Shown here: one piece after another, positions 60,245-64,000 of the stretch | Layout of the letters: every line of letters starts with the position of its first letter | Numbering within the stretch: the stretch's first letter is position 1 | Source of the DNA: Anas platyrhynchos | Lineage: Eukaryota > Chordata > Aves > Anseriformes > Anatidae | DNA: 64,000 nucleotides | NCBI RefSeq assembly: GCF_047663525.1 | Contig: NC_092607.1 | Coordinates: forward strand, 4,869,001 to 4,933,000 | Direction of reading: 5' to 3' | The notes under the pieces: model-generated | What the model was told of the DNA's origin: nothing | Database searches by the model: none | What the model saw: only the letters and a program-made list of their open reading frames with translations | Translations under genes and position numbers: made by a program

Positions 60245-60350
60245 CTTACAAAACCAAACAGGACCACTAAGATCATGTGGTCTGATTTATTCTGTGGCAG
60301 GCCATAGACCCTGCCTGGATTACACTGCTTAATTCTTAATTAAACTGAGT
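60245..60350 (-). mobile_element. Possible ancient CR1/L3-like fragment
   Basis: ACAGGACCACTAAGATCATG, TGGTCTGATTTATTCTGTGG and CAGGCCATAGACCCTGCCTG resemble an old amniote LINE tail (GACCATTAAGATCATCTAGT...CAGGCCATAGA). Orientation and family are uncertain. Confidence 0.35.
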
Positions 60351-63300
60351 GATAAAGATTCTGGTAACTTGTTTATCTGATTGGTTCAATTTCATTTTCC
60401 AGGACCTGAGTCCTTCTGAACCTTTCTCTTCACTGTAGAAATGTTTTTGTTTGTTTGTTTTCCCTCCTAAGAGATGGCTAGCTGAGCAAGTAACTTTCTA
60501 ATATTCTTCTGGCTCAGCTGAACAGGTTGAGCCCAAAGAATTATAAAATTATAAAAGAAGTATAAATTACTTTTCTCACAGTACTTCAGTTATCCACGTG
60601 GATATATCCACTATTCAGTTATCTATTTTTTCATTAGAAGCAGAGGTAGTGTTCCTTTAGTGACTTTGCTGATGACAAGGGATCTCCTTACTCTGCTCTT
60701 GTTTTTTTGTAAATCAAGTTTTCTAAGTCCTTTTCCAGTTTTTCTAATATCTGTGTCAAACCAGTATGATGGCCTTATTATCCATGTAATTGTTTAACTT
60801 TAAGAAATTATTTAGCTGTTCCTTGACTTACTGAAAATGTTTCCCACCCAGCTTCCCCAGTTAACAGATAGCACTTGCTTTAGATTGGTTACCCAGTCTC
60901 CCTTCAAAGAGGAAAGGATTCTGCCAGTATAGGGTGAAACTGTGGGGGTGTGGGGAGATGGGTGAATGGGTGAGCAGATTGATCAATTGCCAATCAAAGC
61001 ACTGACTACAGAAGGGACTCCAGAGTCTTGCCCTAAGGATTTCAGGGGGAGGGAGTGCTCCTCTTTGATGCTGAGTTCTCCTCTCAGTTACGAGATACTC
61101 CCTGCTCATAAGCTGACCTGTTAAATGCTTTGTGGTAAGTTATTTAGACTGGTTGATTTAAAACACTTTCAGTACCTGTCTTCTGAATAACTGGTGGAAT
61201 GTAAAGTGTGTTTTAATGTTTTTTTCTTTTACCCCAGTAGTAAATTTTGTTTTGTTTTTTAATTTTGCTTGTTTTGTTTTGTTTGTTTTATTTTTATTTA
61301 TTTATATATATTTTTTTAGCTGAAGTTATTCTCTCATGTAATAGATACAGATCAGTGGGGCTCTTCTCCCTTGTTATCTATGAGCCCCATTTAGAATCTA
61401 ATCTGCCCACATAGGCTATCTTTTTTCTTCCTGTTTGTAAGCAATTTTAATCTTCTACTTTATTATTACTAATAACAAGTTATTATAAAATCTTCTTTTA
61501 ATTATTATTATTTTTTTTAAAAAACAACATTCTGATTCTCAAGTTATTTTGAAGTCCAGGGGCAGGACTCTTTGAAAGCATGCTCCTGCCTCAGTAGATT
61601 CTAGTCATTGTATAAAATGTTCCTTAAAGTGTTCTGAGCTCAATTTCTGTTTTGCCTAGCTTATTTGGGAGAAATATATTTTTTTCAGCTCTATGTAATT
61701 GTATGTCTTCAGAAGGTGGAAAATGGGGAAAGTACATGTCTTTGAAGAATGTAGGAAGGCAGAAGCTGTAAAACTATGTTTGCTCTATTTTCACTTTCTG
61801 GAGAGACTACTACATGAAATTCTCATTCACTTATTATTTTCTAAAAGTTCACATACTGCTTTGATTAACAGACATGATCTTTTTGACAAGTCCCTCTATT
61901 CCTTCCTTATGTGTGGCTATGTCAGAGTCTCTACAGGTCTGAGTACGGGTCTTTTCCTATTTCTATTCCATAGAGAACCTGTATTGTTTTAGATTTGTGT
62001 GCTGGTTTTACTCTCTTTGTATATTCTGGAACAGATTGACTTTTATGTTACAACTAAGACATCTAAGTGGTGTTTTATTTTATTTTTAAGGATCTGAGTT
62101 ATGAGATACTTAACTTGTGACTGGTAGAAGCTGACATTGGATACTTTTCAGAAATCATTTGGGCAATTATAATCTTCCTGGTGATGATGGCAAAGTGGTA
62201 AATCAGAGCAATGATCAAATTATATCTAATAGTAAAAATGAAATAAAATAGCTCTCTGGCTTTTTCTGTTGATTAATTTTGAGATTTACGTGAAAATCAG
62301 AGGACAGAGAGCTTCTGTTGGGAAGGTAATGGAAGACGTGTTCAGAGTGTAACATGATACCTATTTGCAGTGGATGGAAAGCAAAATGAGTAATAACAGA
62401 TCTACTGCTAGCAGTAGCTTCTATTGTGTGGTACATGCATAGAAGATTGAGGTTTCTAGACATTCCTCCAACATCTAAGCAAGGTTATATTATCACAGCT
62501 ATACTCTGGACAAATAATGGCAGTTGGAACCATTGGAGTTTGCTGCTACTTAAGGTAAATCATTTGTTACAGTTATGTACCCTTTTAGAAGTGAGAAAAT
62601 AACATTATGACTAACTTTGCCTGTGTGTGGAGAAACCTAGCATCAGTGAGTCAGGCAGTATACCATATGGAAGAAAGACGACGGAACAATCTCTGGTATC
62701 TACACAAGATCAACAAGGGATCTGAACTGTCTCTACAAAGTGCTTCAAGGCACGGCTTTTTTTTTTGTAGAAGAAGGGAAATCCATGTGTGCCCCATAAG
62801 CGGTAAATGGGGATGAGGACAAATGGCTGAAATATGTATTAATTGATAAACTACCCACAGAAAAACAACGTTTTTGAAACAGGGAAAAAAAATATAGTCA
62901 TGAATCTAAGGGAAAAATAAGCATTATGTTTTAAGGATGGGGAGATTCTCTTCTGGAAAGCAGTGAATCAAAAGGTTTTGGGAGTTGTGGTGGAAAAGAG
63001 CTCCCGGTGTAACACAGCGGTCAAAAGCACGAATGTAGCACTTGAATGAGAAGAGAGGACTGACTTCAATAGGAGAGAATATTTATTTGACATTGATATG
63101 GCTATTACTGGAAGACACTCCAAGAAGAACACTCATTGAGTGGAAAGAGTTTGGATAAAACAAAAATGATCAAAGGAATGGAAAAGTATGTCTGAAAAGA
63201 GCTCTTGAAGCTCAATCTGTTTAATATCAAAGAGAAACTGTAGAGTGTCTCAATCACTGAACATACTTGGTATGGACACGGGGGGAGGGAGTGACAGAAG

Positions 63301-64000
63301 ACTTTTCGAGCAAAATGGCAAAGATATAATGAGATGAAGTCACTAGAAATAGAAGTCAGGTCTAAAGTATTTCCAAGCTCTTGACTATTCTGGTTCATTA
63401 ATAATTATGTTTTAGAACAACTGCTCAAAGGTTTAAACGAGTTTTCTACTACAAAGACTTAAAACAATACATATATACTTTTTCTTTGAACTAGGAAATG
63501 AAAATTCCAAGCAAAGCTGCTGGTATTTGCATCATTGTCTGTTATGCAGTAACTACTAGTGAGACCTTCACTTTTATTTGTCATTTTACAAGTGTCTGAA
63601 TCTGTGCCAGGAGTAGGAATATTCACTTCAGCTCGGGCATGCAAGGGGTACGCTGCTCGCTGGTAATCTTGGAGACAAAAGTGCTGTGTTTGCTGTTATT
63701 GCACTGCCATGCTTGGTTTTCCTACTGGCTTGGTTTTCCTACTGGCTCAACATATATCCCCTGTTATTTATTTCAAAGTGTGGTGTTTTACTTTTTTTTT
63801 TTTTTTTTTCCAAACCCTGTGATCTCTGAAACCCCTCTAACTCCAGGAAAATAGATTTTGTCTTGAGCATCAGGCTTTGAGTCAAGCATGCTGAAGGAGC
63901 ATGCCTCTGAATCCTAGAGGACATACATTGAGAAAACAAGGTAAACAAGCTTTGAAATTTAACATTCAAAAGATTAAAAAGTTTAGGGCAAATCCCTAAA
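60351..64000. other. No gene recognised at the right end
   Basis: AT-rich sequence with T/A-rich low-complexity stretches (61230-61320, 61490-61525), a T run at 63792-63809 and a 17-bp tandem duplication (CTTGGTTTTCCTACTGG, 63712-63745). No exon or datable transposon is recognised. It probably belongs to the ASIP 5' region. Confidence 0.55.

Overview
This window is nuclear DNA from a bird. The evidence is the many CR1 LINE copies (at least a dozen, in both orientations, several ending in the ATTCTATGA-type octamers of CR1 3' ends), LTRs of avian endogenous-retrovirus type, and an agouti protein whose coding exons I could rebuild. The species cannot be named from the sequence. Coding density is low. 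Two protein genes are supported, and both are complete at the coding level. They are convergent.

Layout. 1-10.1 kb: no recognisable gene; GC-rich unassigned sequence at 1-1.8 kb, some decayed SINE/LINE pieces, a long A/T tract near 7.15 kb, and a plus-strand CR1 reverse-transcriptase remnant (about 8.88-10.10 kb) that runs up to the AHCY promoter. 10.1-10.8 kb: CpG-island promoter. 10.424-34.670 kb (+): AHCY, ten coding exons, 433 codons, all introns GT-AG and in phase. CR1 pieces sit in its introns 3, 5 and 8, all antisense to the gene. 34.7-49.4 kb: AHCY 3' UTR, then about 14 kb rich in transposons, including a head-on pair of CR1s (42.9-44.05 kb) and a CR1 split by an LTR (45.9-48.1 kb). 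49.441-55.865 kb (-): ASIP (agouti signalling protein), three coding exons, 130 codons. Its last intron holds an LTR with about 30 copies of GGGGAA. 55.9-64 kb: no further coding exon seen; an ERV-type LTR remnant, a CR1 and older repeats. Untranslated 5' exons of ASIP may lie here or beyond the window.

How the genes relate. AHCY is a housekeeping enzyme of the methylation cycle (S-adenosylhomocysteine hydrolysis). ASIP is a secreted antagonist/inverse agonist of melanocortin receptors that controls pigment type. They do not share a pathway, but the tail-to-tail ASIP/AHCY arrangement is the one known in mammals. The points most worth a second look concern ASIP: the receptor-contact triplet reads Arg-Ile-Phe instead of the Arg-Phe-Phe of mammalian agouti and AgRP, and the exon that encodes it lies between two related LTRs in inverted orientation, about 480 bp from a long G4A2 repeat.
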